Shown piece after piece: positions 25,192 to 33,888 of a stretch of 64,000 bases of DNA (its first letter is position 1; each line of letters starts with the position of its first letter). The DNA is taken from positions 344,369-408,368 of the forward strand of contig JAWPML010000001.1 in NCBI GenBank assembly GCA_033344915.1, read 5' to 3'. A model generated the notes under the pieces. The model was not told where the DNA came from and searched no databases. It saw only the letters and a program-made list of their open reading frames with translations. Position numbers and translations under genes: made by a program. The DNA is from Acidimicrobiales bacterium. Its GTDB lineage: Bacteria > Actinomycetota > Acidimicrobiia > Acidimicrobiales > Aldehydirespiratoraceae.

Positions 25192-25587
25192 GTGGACGGC
25201 ACCGCTCGAGTTGGCTGGATAGGCAAGGCATGGATTGCTTCCATCTTTGGCTACTCGGTTCTCCGAGCTCTTATCGTCTGGCCCACTCTTGGTGACTACG
25301 GCGTAAGCCCGTGGGCCTTTCTGGTGATCGACGTTGGCACCGCCTGGCCCTACGCGTACGGCCAGGTGCGCGTAGTCAACGCTGCTCGTGCGCAGGACTG
25401 GGGCTCAACCCAGCGTTGGGCGCTGATCACCCTGCTGGCCTTCATCGCTCCCTATGCGTACATCGCCGGAGCTGGATCAGGTGAGATGCCTGTCTTCGCC
25501 TGGATCGTGGTTGGGCTGCTGATGATCTTCTTCGGCGTGGCGTCTGTCGTTAGGATCCGACGCCAAATCAACCCGAGAGCAGCCTAG
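25192..25587 (+). CDS. four-helix membrane protein of unknown function
   Basis: A 131-residue protein with about four hydrophobic segments (roughly residues 12-32, 40-58, 78-95, 103-122) and short charged loops, ending in a basic tail (RIRRQINPR). I do not recognise a family. GTG 25192 is the start; it has no Shine-Dalgarno sequence but sits eight bases after a 22-bp palindrome, so it may be leaderless. It is divergent from the acyl synthase gene, and its TAG overlaps the convergent desaturase stop in CTAG (25584-25587). Codon use is less GC-rich than the window average, like its neighbours. Confidence 0.7.
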   Translation: MDGTARVGWIGKAWIASIFGYSVLRALIVWPTLGDYGVSPWAFLVIDVGTAWPYAYGQVRVVNAARAQDWGSTQRWALITLLAFIAPYAYIAGAGSGEMPVFAWIVVGLLMIFFGVASVVRIRRQINPRAA

Positions 25588-26576
25588 GAGTCCGCGAGTC
25601 TCCACGAGGTTCCGTGGGCTTCGTTGCGAATAAACCAGCCGTACAGGAGCTTCGCGAACGAGCGATGCTGGCGCACCCCCGCGTCGATCAACACTGGCTC
25701 GATCAGCCTGACCGCCCGACGCATTCGATAGAACGGGATCGCCGGGTAGAGGTGGTGCACAAGATGGCAGTCGCCCGCTCCCCAGAGAAACAGTGGCCCA
25801 GAAATAGGGCCAGTTCGATAGAACGTCGAGCTGGCGAGTGGCGTCCTCACATCCACATCGGCGTGCTCAAGAATCACACGCAAGCTCGATGCGATCGGAG
25901 CGACCACTAGGAGAGGGAGGAAGTACCCGCGCAGCACGATCCCGGGGCTCAGGAAGGCGAGGCCGACAAGGCCTGCAAACACCGCGATCAGAGCTCGCGT
26001 TTCCTGCTTCACCATTCGCGCCTCCTCAACGGTGTAGTCGGGCTCCCACCGCTTGCGGTCGCCGCGACGGAACACGCCGAACCATGACAGCTGAGTGCCG
26101 ACGGGAGTCAGCAACGCCCACTTGACCCATCGTCGGTCGAAGTCACGCTTGTACTCCTCACTATCGCCGGGGCCGTTCACATGGCGATGGTGGGCGAAAT
26201 GTAGGTGTCGGTACTCGCTAAAGACCACTGTCGCTGGCGTTGCGAACACCGAGCCCGCCATGCGGGCGAACCTTCGTCCGCCGACGGCGCGATGAACGAA
26301 CACGTCGTGGGCGAAGAAGGCCAGGATCTGCAGAAGAAAGCCTTGTGCGATCAGCATTCCAAACCAAAGAAGACCGATCGGGACGGTGCCGAGCCCCACG
26401 GCTAGTGCGACGACCAGCGCCAGCAGGCCAACGCCAACTCCCGCATCAATGAAAACGTTCTGCTTGTGAAGGCTCCGCACGACGGCGGGACCTAGAACTT
26501 GGTTGATTTGACGCGTGCTCGACGCTCGGGTTGCGTCGGTTTCTGGGGTCCGTTCCTGGACTTCCTCGCCGGCCAT
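25584..26576 (-). CDS. membrane fatty acid desaturase
   Basis: A 330-residue protein with the three histidine boxes of the membrane diiron desaturase/hydroxylase family: HDVFVH near residue 88, HFAHHRH near 128, and HLVHH near 278, among hydrophobic helices. It introduces double bonds (or hydroxyls) in acyl chains using oxygen and an electron donor. ATG 26576 (MAGEEVQ) is chosen; the frame is open upstream to 26942 but that part is arginine-rich and not conserved. It is convergent with the small membrane gene. Near the acyl synthase it may shape the acyl chain used for the signal, which is inference. Confidence 0.85.
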   Translation of the reverse strand: MAGEEVQERTPETDATRASSTRQINQVLGPAVVRSLHKQNVFIDAGVGVGLLALVVALAVGLGTVPIGLLWFGMLIAQGFLLQILAFFAHDVFVHRAVGGRRFARMAGSVFATPATVVFSEYRHLHFAHHRHVNGPGDSEEYKRDFDRRWVKWALLTPVGTQLSWFGVFRRGDRKRWEPDYTVEEARMVKQETRALIAVFAGLVGLAFLSPGIVLRGYFLPLLVVAPIASSLRVILEHADVDVRTPLASSTFYRTGPISGPLFLWGAGDCHLVHHLYPAIPFYRMRRAVRLIEPVLIDAGVRQHRSFAKLLYGWFIRNEAHGTSWRLADS

Positions 26577-26737
26577 GCGGTTAGTCTCGCAGCGCCACGG
26601 CGGCCAAAGCAACATGCCTACGGCAGTGATCACCCTGCAGAAGCGATTCGAGGAGTTGTGGCCTAGGGGATTGTCTCGGCGCCTCGCCGACACCGTGTAG
26701 TCCTCACGACCGCCTCGACGGTGCCGACGCGGAAGAG

Positions 26738-27949
26738 GTGACTGAGACACAGCTCCAATCCACGGGTGCCTCGACTCGCTCCGACGCCCGCTGGGCTGGC
26801 GTCGGCACGAGCACCCTCGACAACTCGTACGAGGCCGGTGTTCGCGCCGCCTCTGACGCCGATGCGGGCGGCGATGCCGCGTTGTTCGTGGTCTTCGCAG
26901 GACATCGACACGACCACGAGGCGCTCCTTGCCGGAGTCGCATCGGTCGCCTCCAACGATGCGTCCGTCGTCGGCTGCTCGACCGGCGGCGAGATCGGCGT
27001 CGCTGGTCCGACGGACGACGGTGTCGTCGTCATGGCGCTCGGGGGCGATGGCATCTCGTTCGCCTCCCGCTGCGCCGACGTGGTCGGCGGTGATCTCCGT
27101 ACGGCCGGCGAGCTCGCGGCGGACGCCGTGTGGGACGTCGAAGACCGTGGTCACACCGTGCTCCTCATGCTTTCCGACGGGCTTGCCGGCGACCAGCAGG
27201 AGGTCGTGCGCGGCGCCTACGCCACGACCGGCGCCACCATCCCGCTCGTGGGTGGCTGCGCCGGCGACGGGATGGAGATGGCCCAGGCGACCCTCTTCCA
27301 TGCGAACAAGAACGGCAGCCGAATCGGCGGCAACCAGGTGATCGGCGTCGCGATTTCCTCGGTCGCTCCCATCGGTATCGGCGTTTCCCACGGATGGGAG
27401 GCGGTCGGAGAGTCGGTGCTGATCACCAAATCTGTCGGCAACGTCGTCCACGAAATCGACGGGGAACCGGCGCTCGATCGATATCTCCGCCTCCACGGTG
27501 CGCCGGCCGACCTGGCGAGCGACCCGAACGCCTTCACACAGTTCGCGTCGACCCATCCGATCGGCCTTGCCCACCGCGGCCGCGACGAGGTTCGCTTCAT
27601 CTCCTCCGCCGATCCCGAGGCGCGCACCATCACCTCGATCGCCGGTGTGCCCCAGGGCGTGGTCGCCCATGCGATGGCGGGCACGGTGGAGTCGGTCCTC
27701 GATGCGACCGATAGTGCGTGTGATGCGGCGCTCGCGCAGATCGGCAGCCAACCCGTCGCCGTCCTCGCGTTCGACTGCGTCGCCCGCCGCGGCGTCATGG
27801 GAGAAGACGGCCCGGCCGTCGAGATCGATCGGATCCAGCGCCGGGTCGGTGCGCCGATCGCGGGCTTCTACACCTACGGCGAGTTCGCTCGGGTCACCGG
27901 CGCTTCCGGCTTCCACAACCAGACGCTCGTCACGCTCGCGATCGGCTGA
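26738..27949 (+). CDS. FIST domain sensory protein
   Basis: A 403-residue protein with FIST_N (residues about 35-230: ALFVVFAGHRHDH, VVGCSTGGEIG, LMLSDGLAGDQQEV, LVGGCAGDG) and FIST_C (about 240-385: FCYTYGE-like FYTYGEFARV, FHNQTLVTLAIG). FIST proteins are small-ligand sensors, possibly for amino acids, often coupled to signalling. No kinase or cyclase domain is attached. GTG 26738 has AAGAGG just before it. The 160 nt upstream hold nothing I can name. The MaoC gene follows by 45 nt. Confidence 0.85.
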   Translation: MTETQLQSTGASTRSDARWAGVGTSTLDNSYEAGVRAASDADAGGDAALFVVFAGHRHDHEALLAGVASVASNDASVVGCSTGGEIGVAGPTDDGVVVMALGGDGISFASRCADVVGGDLRTAGELAADAVWDVEDRGHTVLLMLSDGLAGDQQEVVRGAYATTGATIPLVGGCAGDGMEMAQATLFHANKNGSRIGGNQVIGVAISSVAPIGIGVSHGWEAVGESVLITKSVGNVVHEIDGEPALDRYLRLHGAPADLASDPNAFTQFASTHPIGLAHRGRDEVRFISSADPEARTITSIAGVPQGVVAHAMAGTVESVLDATDSACDAALAQIGSQPVAVLAFDCVARRGVMGEDGPAVEIDRIQRRVGAPIAGFYTYGEFARVTGASGFHNQTLVTLAIG

Positions 27950-27994
27950 GCGCCCGAGAAGTCGACCCGGTCGACGGGGGATAGCCTTGTCGAG

Positions 27995-28450
27995 ATGACG
28001 ACAGTCTTCGCTTCCCCTGACGAACTCCTCGAGGCCGTCGGCCGTGATCTCGGTCACAGCGACTGGATCGCCATCGAGCAGGAGCGCATCGATACGTTCG
28101 CCGAGGCGACCGGCGACCATCAGTGGATCCACGTCGACCCCGAGGCCGCCGCGGATGGTCCGTTCGGGGCGACGATCGCCCACGGTTATCTCACGCTCGC
28201 CCTGACGAATCAGCTCCTACCCGAGATCATGCGCGTCGACGGTGCGTCGATGGGCGTGAACTACGGCACCAACAAGGTGCGGTTCCCGCAGCCGGTCACC
28301 GTCGGAAGTCGCATTCGGGCCGGAGCAACCATCACGCACGCCGAAGAGATCAAGGGCGGCGTGCAGGTGGTCGTCACGATTACGGTGGAGATCGACGGGC
28401 AGGCCAAACCGGCCTGCGTCGTCGAGTCGGTCAGCCGGTTCCTCCGGTGA
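27995..28450 (+). CDS. MaoC-type (R)-specific enoyl-CoA hydratase
   Basis: A 151-residue single hot-dog protein. ATGDHQWIHVDPE near residue 38 is the hydratase-2 motif with the catalytic Asp and His. GATIAHGYLTLAL follows, and a final strand pair ends SVSRFLR. It hydrates trans-2-enoyl-CoA to (R)-3-hydroxyacyl-CoA or the reverse. Length fits the short, Rv0130-like family. The methionine aminopeptidase gene follows by 16 nt, so the two may be cotranscribed. Confidence 0.9.
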   Translation: MTTVFASPDELLEAVGRDLGHSDWIAIEQERIDTFAEATGDHQWIHVDPEAAADGPFGATIAHGYLTLALTNQLLPEIMRVDGASMGVNYGTNKVRFPQPVTVGSRIRAGATITHAEEIKGGVQVVVTITVEIDGQAKPACVVESVSRFLR

Positions 28451-28466
28451 GCAACAGGAGGCTGTG

Positions 28467-29411
28467 ATGGCAAAACGCAAGCGTCGCAACGGACCGGCCG
28501 GTAAGGCCGCCCCTTCGCTGCCGCCCGTCGCTCCCGGGCTCCTGAGCCCCCCTCGTCGCGTTCCACCGGAGATCGAGCGTCCTCCCTACGCCGTCAGCGG
28601 CGAGCCGGGACCGTCGGTCAGCTCCGTCACCCGCACGCCCGACGAGATCGCGGCCATGCGGCGCACGGGCTCGGCGGCTGCCGAGATCCTGCTGCGGGCC
28701 GGCGAAATCGTCCGGCCGGGGATCGCCACGGACGACATCGATCGTCTCGTCCACGACCTCAGCATCGAGGCCGGTGGCTACCCGAGCCCGCTCAACTATC
28801 GCGGCTTCAAGAAGTCCGTCTGTACCTCGGTCAACGAGGTGATCTGTCACGGCATCCCGGATTCACGGCCGCTCGCCGACGGCGACATCGTCAACATCGA
28901 CGTCACCCTCTTCCGCGAAGGCGTCCACGGCGACACCTCCGCGATGTTCTTCGTCGGCGATGTCGATGCGGAATCCCGTCGCCTCGTCGAAGTCACCCTC
29001 GAGTCGTTGATGCTCGCCATCGACGCGGTCTCGCCCGGCGGCCCGGTGAGCGACATCGGCAAGGCGATCGAACGACACGCGGTGAAGCATCGGCTCGGGG
29101 TCGTGCGGGAGTTCATCGGCCACGGCGTCGGCACGGAGTTCCACACGAATCTCCAGATTCCCCACTACTACGACCGGCGGCTCACGACTCCGCTCGAGGT
29201 CGGCACCTCGTTCACGATCGAACCGATGCTGACGCTCGGTGCTCCGGAAGCGGCGATCTGGGACGACGGGTGGACTGCCGTCACGATCGACGGCACCCGT
29301 ACCGCCCAGTTCGAGCACACGCTGATCATGACGGAGAGCGGCGCCGAGCGCATGACCGTGACTCCGGCCGGCGAGTGCGCGCACGATCGTCTGCCCGTCG
29401 CCCTCGTCTGA
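28467..29411 (+). CDS. map: type I methionine aminopeptidase with N-terminal extension
   Basis: The protein (314 residues) removes the initiator methionine. Metal ligands of the pita-bread fold are visible: NIDVT, GDTSAM, GHGVG, IEPML and FEHT. About 60 residues precede the catalytic domain, basic and proline-rich (LPPVAPGLLSPPRRVPP), similar to the linker in mycobacterial type Ic enzymes, which has been proposed to contact the ribosome. ATG 28467 is chosen because CAGGAGG at 28455-28461 is correctly spaced; the adjacent GTG 28464 is too close. Confidence 0.95.
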   Translation: MAKRKRRNGPAGKAAPSLPPVAPGLLSPPRRVPPEIERPPYAVSGEPGPSVSSVTRTPDEIAAMRRTGSAAAEILLRAGEIVRPGIATDDIDRLVHDLSIEAGGYPSPLNYRGFKKSVCTSVNEVICHGIPDSRPLADGDIVNIDVTLFREGVHGDTSAMFFVGDVDAESRRLVEVTLESLMLAIDAVSPGGPVSDIGKAIERHAVKHRLGVVREFIGHGVGTEFHTNLQIPHYYDRRLTTPLEVGTSFTIEPMLTLGAPEAAIWDDGWTAVTIDGTRTAQFEHTLIMTESGAERMTVTPAGECAHDRLPVALV

Positions 29412-29493
29412 TCCGAGCGCACGCGCGACTTTCTCGACTGCTCTAGCGTCGGAACGCGCGGGACATCCCCCACCTGACCCAGGAGAACCGGCA

Positions 29494-29904
29494 ATGGCGA
29501 AGATCGAAACCATCGAGGGCATCGGGCCCAAGTTCCGCAAGGCGCTCGACAAGGCCGGTGTACGCACCACCCAGGGCCTGCTCGCGGCCGGGGGTGACAA
29601 GAAGGGCCGCAAGGCGCTGGCGAAGGCGTCCGGGTGCTCCGAGCACCAGATCCTGGAGTGGGTGAACCGAGCGGACCTCATGCGGGTCAAGGGCGTCGGT
29701 GAGGAATACAGCGATCTGCTGGAGAACGCCGGCGTCGACACGGTGAAGGAGCTGCGCACCCGCAAGCCCGCCAACCTCCACAGCAAGATGCTCGAGGTGA
29801 ACACGGCCAAGAAGCGTCGTCTCGTGCGGCGTCCGCCCTCCCTGTCGGAGGTCGAGCGCTGGGTGGCTCACGCCAAGAAGCTGAAGCCCGCCGTCAGCCA
29901 CTGA
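29494..29904 (+). CDS. DUF4332 helix-hairpin-helix protein
   Basis: A 136-residue basic protein with two helix-hairpin-helix-like segments: IEGIGPKFRKALDKAG near residue 6 and VKGVGEEYSDLLENAG near 65. It matches DUF4332, which is thought to bind nucleic acids, although this is not proven. A Lys/Arg-rich C-terminus (AKKRRLVRRPP) supports that. ATG 29494 follows AGGAGAACC. Its last 11 bases overlap the end of the convergent RNB ribonuclease gene. Confidence 0.8.
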   Translation: MAKIETIEGIGPKFRKALDKAGVRTTQGLLAAGGDKKGRKALAKASGCSEHQILEWVNRADLMRVKGVGEEYSDLLENAGVDTVKELRTRKPANLHSKMLEVNTAKKRRLVRRPPSLSEVERWVAHAKKLKPAVSH

Positions 29905-31345
29905 CCACGGAGAAGCGCACCAGGCGCTGATCCGGATCGGCTTCGTCGAGCCGCACCCGCACCTCGGAACCCAACGCCAGGCCGTCGCCCGCGACGCGAG
30001 CGACCACGGCGGGATCCCGGAGCTGCACGCGGCCGCGCCCACGATCGTCGACGTCCGTCACGACGGCTTCGAACGTGTCGCCGACCCGCTGGGTGAGCAC
30101 CATGGCTTCGACATAGTCGACGACCGCGCGTTCGAGGGTTCGGTCGCGTTGGCTCGCGCTCCCCATGAGCTTCGGCAGTTCGTCGAGCGCCTCGACCGAC
30201 CAGGCAGGAGGGGCAACGTCGGCGCAGACGGCCACGATGATCTCGTTCGCGAAACGATCGCAGAGCCGTCGGAGCGGTGCAGTGACGTGTGCGTAGGTCG
30301 ACGCGATCGCAGAGTGCTCGGGATCTGCCGGCAGCTCGTGGCCGCGGAAGGCGACATAGCCGGCACCCCGTAGGCCCCGCGCGGCCTGGCTCAGGAGCGC
30401 CGCGGTTCTCGGCGTGTCCGGGCGGAGTTCGCGGACCCGTTCGGCGTAGCCGACGTCGTTCGGCCAGTCGACGCCGAGGGCTCGGGCCGTGCGCCGGATT
30501 CGCCCGACGGTCCGCTCATCGGGCTCCGGGAGCGTGCGGAGGAGACCGACCCCCGCGTCGATCATGATGCGGCTCGCCGCGATGCCGGTGAGCAGCGAGA
30601 TCTGTGCGTTCCACTCCTCGACGGCGAGGCTCTCGTCGTACTCGAGCTCGAACGTGCCGTCCTCGGTCGTGACGACCTCCTGCGCGGGCAGGGCGAGGCT
30701 CACGGCGCCGCGCTCGCGCTCGAGCGCCTTGCGCCGGCGGCCGATCGTGCGAAGGAGCGCCAGCGAAGGGTCGGCGCCACCGGACGTGATCTGTTCCTGC
30801 GCCTCTCGATAGGTCAGCTGGGCCCGATTGCGGACCATCGCCCGCTCGAGCGAGGCGTCGACGATCTCGCCGGTGTCGTCGAGGTCGATGGTCCAGAGCA
30901 GTGCCTGGCGTTCCTGGCCGGCGAGCAGGCTCCCGATGTCTTCGTTGATGCGTTCGGGATGCAGCGAGGTCCGCCGGTCCGGTGAGTAGAGCGTCACGCC
31001 GCGTCGTCGCGCCTCGATGTCGATCGGCCCGCCCGGCGGGACCAGCGAAGCAACATCGGCGATCGCGTAGAACACCCGGTGGCCGGACGCCCGTTCTTCG
31101 GCGGCGAACGCCTGGTCGAGATCCTGCGATCCCGGAGGGTCGATGGCGACGAACGGGATGTCGAGTGCGTCGCGAACGCTGGTGGGCGCGCCGTCCGGTA
31201 TCCGCGGGCCGGCTGCCACCACGGCGTCGACCGCAGCCTCGACCTCGGCGGGAAACGCGACCGGCACGTCGAGCTGTTCGCGGATGCGGGCGAATCCGGC
31301 CAGCATCGTCGGATCCGGCGGACAGCGGACCTGTTGGCGGGGCAC
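29894..31345 (-). CDS. RNB-domain ribonuclease
   Basis: A 483-residue RNase II/R-superfamily exonuclease. The catalytic RNB domain starts near residue 60 with IPFVAIDPPGSQDLDQAF, where the metal-binding aspartates lie; the fourth Asp of E. coli RNase II (DxDD) is Gln here (DLDQ). The downstream LYSPDRRTSLHPERIN and YAHVTAPLRRLCDRF are intact. No cold-shock domains precede it, and only a short S1-like tail (VVTDVDDRGRGRVQLRD) follows. Actinobacteria commonly carry such short forms. GTG 31345 is the start. The DUF3048 gene ends 10 nt upstream. Confidence 0.85.
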   Translation of the reverse strand: MPRQQVRCPPDPTMLAGFARIREQLDVPVAFPAEVEAAVDAVVAAGPRIPDGAPTSVRDALDIPFVAIDPPGSQDLDQAFAAEERASGHRVFYAIADVASLVPPGGPIDIEARRRGVTLYSPDRRTSLHPERINEDIGSLLAGQERQALLWTIDLDDTGEIVDASLERAMVRNRAQLTYREAQEQITSGGADPSLALLRTIGRRRKALERERGAVSLALPAQEVVTTEDGTFELEYDESLAVEEWNAQISLLTGIAASRIMIDAGVGLLRTLPEPDERTVGRIRRTARALGVDWPNDVGYAERVRELRPDTPRTAALLSQAARGLRGAGYVAFRGHELPADPEHSAIASTYAHVTAPLRRLCDRFANEIIVAVCADVAPPAWSVEALDELPKLMGSASQRDRTLERAVVDYVEAMVLTQRVGDTFEAVVTDVDDRGRGRVQLRDPAVVARVAGDGLALGSEVRVRLDEADPDQRLVRFSVVSG

Positions 31346-31355
31346 GGCGCGGAAC

Positions 31356-32864
31356 CTAGTTGCGGGTCGCGTTGCCCGGTCGGGGGAGCTCGATCCAGGT
31401 CCTACCGGGGAGGATCGGAATCTCGGTGCCGACCTCCGGCACCCGGTACACCGTCTGATCGCCGATCTCCGCGCGGCTCCAGTCGGCGCCCACGTTCACA
31501 CCGTCGGTCAGGATCCACGCCCGTCCCTCGCCGACGGTCTGCGCTTCCGGCGAACGGGCATCGGCTCGCGACGGCTTGTAGTCCACGAACTGCACGACGA
31601 CGGTCGTGGGGGAGACCCGGACGCCATCGGCGTCGACGGTCGGCTCGCCGTCCTGGCTGCGATCCCACGAGCTGCCGTTCCACTCGTAGTCCACGGTCGT
31701 CGAGCCGTAGTTGATGTGGACACTGTCGGTGCGGAACGTCTCCCCCGGAATCGGGTCGCCCGCGGTGCGGTAGACGAACATCGGCGACGGCGTGCCGGTG
31801 CCCTCCAGGTCCCGACCGATCGACCAGAGGTTGAACGTGTTGCTGAAGAGGTTGTGCGGCGCACTGCGGCCGGTGTCGCGGTAGTAGAGCTCGTTGAAGG
31901 CGGAGACACCCACATCCACGAGCGTCGATGTCGCCAACTCGGCGCGGGTCCCGCGGTTGCCGCCCGAGTTCGCGAACAAGGGGCCGTTGAGCTGGGCGAG
32001 CAGATCGAGATCGCCGGTACGCATCGAGCGGATCGGGCCGACCACCTCCGCGCCCTGGGAGTGGAAGACGGCGGCGAGACGGGTGAGACCGCCCTCCACC
32101 TCCTCCACGAACACGATGTCGGCCTGGTTGATACCGGCCTGGGGGCGAGCGCCGGAGACATTGTCGATCTTGATCGCGAGCGCCGGGCGGGTCGGGTCGT
32201 CGAACGTGCTGAGGCCGGTGAGCACCGCCCGCGCCTCAAGGGCCCGGAGTCGCTCGATGCGTTGGAGCGTGTCGCTCAGCTCGGCCGCCAGGTCGCTGCG
32301 GAGGGAACCGGCGTCGACGCGGGCCTGCTCGGCCTCCTCGAGCTCGGCCTGCTTCTCCGCGAGGCTCGAGCGGGCGATATCGAGATCGTCGGTGAGTTCG
32401 ACGAGGCGCTCGTCGATCACCTCGAGTCGGTCGACCGTGTCATCGATCACCGACTCGTAGAGCGCCCGCCGGCGACTCGGCTCGTCGTCGCCTTCGAGCG
32501 TGCGGACCTCGTTGAGCAGCTCGTTCTGCCGGGGGTCACCACGGGTGAACCCGATGATGGCGATCTCCACACGCGTCGCCGCCGGTTCCTGGCGGGTGAA
32601 GACCGTCCACTCGATCTCGTCGGCCACGAGCTCGATGAGCACCTCGTTCACGTCGAGGTCGTCCTCGAGCGCCTCGATCTGTTCGGCGAGGTCTTCGAGG
32701 AGGGCATCCACATTGCCGATCTCGATGGTGAGCTCGTCACGCTTCTGCTCGAGCGAGGCGAGTTCGCCCGGGTCGTTCTGCGCGTTCGCCGGCGTCGTGG
32801 CCACGAGCGCGGCAACGACGCAGAGCGCGGTTGCGGTCAGGAGTGTTCGGTGGTGTCGGCGCAT
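31356..32864 (-). CDS. secreted coiled-coil DUF3048 protein
   Basis: A 502-residue protein: signal peptide (residues 1-29, cut after NA at ANAQ), a long acidic coiled coil (about 35-215, heptads rich in Leu/Glu), and a DUF3048 domain (about 225-500: LAIKIDNVSGARPQAGINQADIV, GLTRLAAVFHSQ, GPIRSMRTGD). DUF3048 (YerB-like) proteins are exported; their function is unknown, with some evidence for peptidoglycan-related roles in Bacillus relatives. The coiled coil resembles those of cell-wall hydrolase activators, but there is no peptidase domain. Confidence 0.8.
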   Translation of the reverse strand: MRRHHRTLLTATALCVVAALVATTPANAQNDPGELASLEQKRDELTIEIGNVDALLEDLAEQIEALEDDLDVNEVLIELVADEIEWTVFTRQEPAATRVEIAIIGFTRGDPRQNELLNEVRTLEGDDEPSRRRALYESVIDDTVDRLEVIDERLVELTDDLDIARSSLAEKQAELEEAEQARVDAGSLRSDLAAELSDTLQRIERLRALEARAVLTGLSTFDDPTRPALAIKIDNVSGARPQAGINQADIVFVEEVEGGLTRLAAVFHSQGAEVVGPIRSMRTGDLDLLAQLNGPLFANSGGNRGTRAELATSTLVDVGVSAFNELYYRDTGRSAPHNLFSNTFNLWSIGRDLEGTGTPSPMFVYRTAGDPIPGETFRTDSVHINYGSTTVDYEWNGSSWDRSQDGEPTVDADGVRVSPTTVVVQFVDYKPSRADARSPEAQTVGEGRAWILTDGVNVGADWSRAEIGDQTVYRVPEVGTEIPILPGRTWIELPRPGNATRN

Positions 32865-32880
32865 GCGTCCCTGCGGTGAC

Positions 32881-33339
32881 TCAACCGCCCCGCGGCTCCA
32901 CCGTACCGGGCGGATTCCAGTCCGTGGGCGCGAGCTCGAAGCCGTCGAAGTCGAACCCCGGGGAGACGGTGCAGCCGACCAGGGTCCAGGCGCCGAGCGA
33001 CGCCGCGGCCTGCCATTGGTGCGGCTCGACGATCAGCTGCGGCCGGGCGCCGGAGGCGATGTCCGGCCCCAGGATCCGCTCCTCGATCGACTCGCCGGCG
33101 ACCGTGCGGAGACGGAGCGGAGCGCCCGCGTAGTGATGCCAGATCTCGGTGGCGTCGACCCGATGCCAGTGGCTCTCCTCGCCGGCGCGCAGCAGGAAGT
33201 AGATCGCGGTGCCGGTGGCACGGCGCCCGTCGTCGGCCGTCGCTCGCCAGGTCTCGACGAAGCGTCCACCTTCCGGATGGGGCCGGAGGTCGAGGATGTC
33301 CGCGATGTGGTCGGCGTCGAGGTCGGGAGGGTCAGCCAC
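32881..33339 (-). CDS. DUF985 cupin-family protein
   Basis: A 152-residue cupin. LRPHPEGGRFVETWRA near residue 18, ATGTAIYFLLRAGEESHWHRVDATEIWHHY near 42 and PGFDFDGFELA near the end match the DUF985/YML079-like family. The metal-type His residues (WHR, WHHY) are kept. Function is unknown; proposed relatives are sugar epimerases. GTG 33339 is chosen because ATG 33369 overlaps the divergent gene's start. There is no good ribosome site for either. Confidence 0.8.
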   Translation of the reverse strand: MADPPDLDADHIADILDLRPHPEGGRFVETWRATADDGRRATGTAIYFLLRAGEESHWHRVDATEIWHHYAGAPLRLRTVAGESIEERILGPDIASGARPQLIVEPHQWQAAASLGAWTLVGCTVSPGFDFDGFELAPTDWNPPGTVEPRGG

Positions 33340-33367
33340 AGGCAGATGCTGACAGCTACCGTCGGGC

Positions 33368-33862
33368 ATGGCCATGACCGTCGACGTCGTCGAGTTCACG
33401 CGATCGAACCCGGCACCACTCATGAACCACATGGACGAGCTCGCGGCTCGCGGTGACGGCGAAGGGTGGATCAACTTCGGACCCGCGCTGTCGGCCGAGG
33501 AGTTCTCGGCTGTGCCCCACAAGTCCGGCTTGGGCAAGTGGTTCTCCGGCCGGGGCCCGGCCGTGCCCATGGCGACGTGGACGCCGCCGCGCTACGGGGA
33601 TCGCCCGCAGCCGGCCCAGGTCGGCATCCAGCACGGCACGGGGCCGAACGCGCTGGACCGACTCGCTGATGCCGGCCGGACGCTGCCCGGTGGATGGCTC
33701 CGCAAGCAGGACCACGCGAAGCACGGCATCGTCGCGGAGGTGCCCGGCGACGTGGATGGGGCGGCGATGATCGAGTGGTTGATCGCCGCCATGGAGGCGT
33801 TGTCGCTCGTCATTGCGACCGGCGACCGCTGGCTGGCCGAGGTGCATCGTCCCCCCGGCTGA
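33368..33862 (+). CDS. hypothetical protein
   Basis: A 164-residue soluble protein with no recognised domain. It has a tryptophan-rich centre (GKWFSGRGPAVPMATWTPP), an LPGGWLRKQDHAKHGIV segment near residue 115 and a C-terminal helix. There is no signal peptide. Either ATG 33368 or ATG 33374 could start it. It is divergent from the cupin gene with almost no gap, so promoters must overlap coding sequence. Real on the strength of coding composition and start context only. Confidence 0.55.
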   Translation: MAMTVDVVEFTRSNPAPLMNHMDELAARGDGEGWINFGPALSAEEFSAVPHKSGLGKWFSGRGPAVPMATWTPPRYGDRPQPAQVGIQHGTGPNALDRLADAGRTLPGGWLRKQDHAKHGIVAEVPGDVDGAAMIEWLIAAMEALSLVIATGDRWLAEVHRPPG

Positions 33863-33888
33863 TTCGCCCGCGGGTGTGGCTCCCGCCC

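Noticed and set aside
26659..26672. GGCCTAGGGG before the desaturase as a fourth copy of the GGCC palindrome
   Set aside because: It shares only CTAGGG with the motif, has no symmetric partner arm and is 85 nt from the start.
26663..28183. 506-codon open frame antisense to the FIST and MaoC genes
   Set aside because: No recognisable domain, and it overlaps two clear genes entirely.
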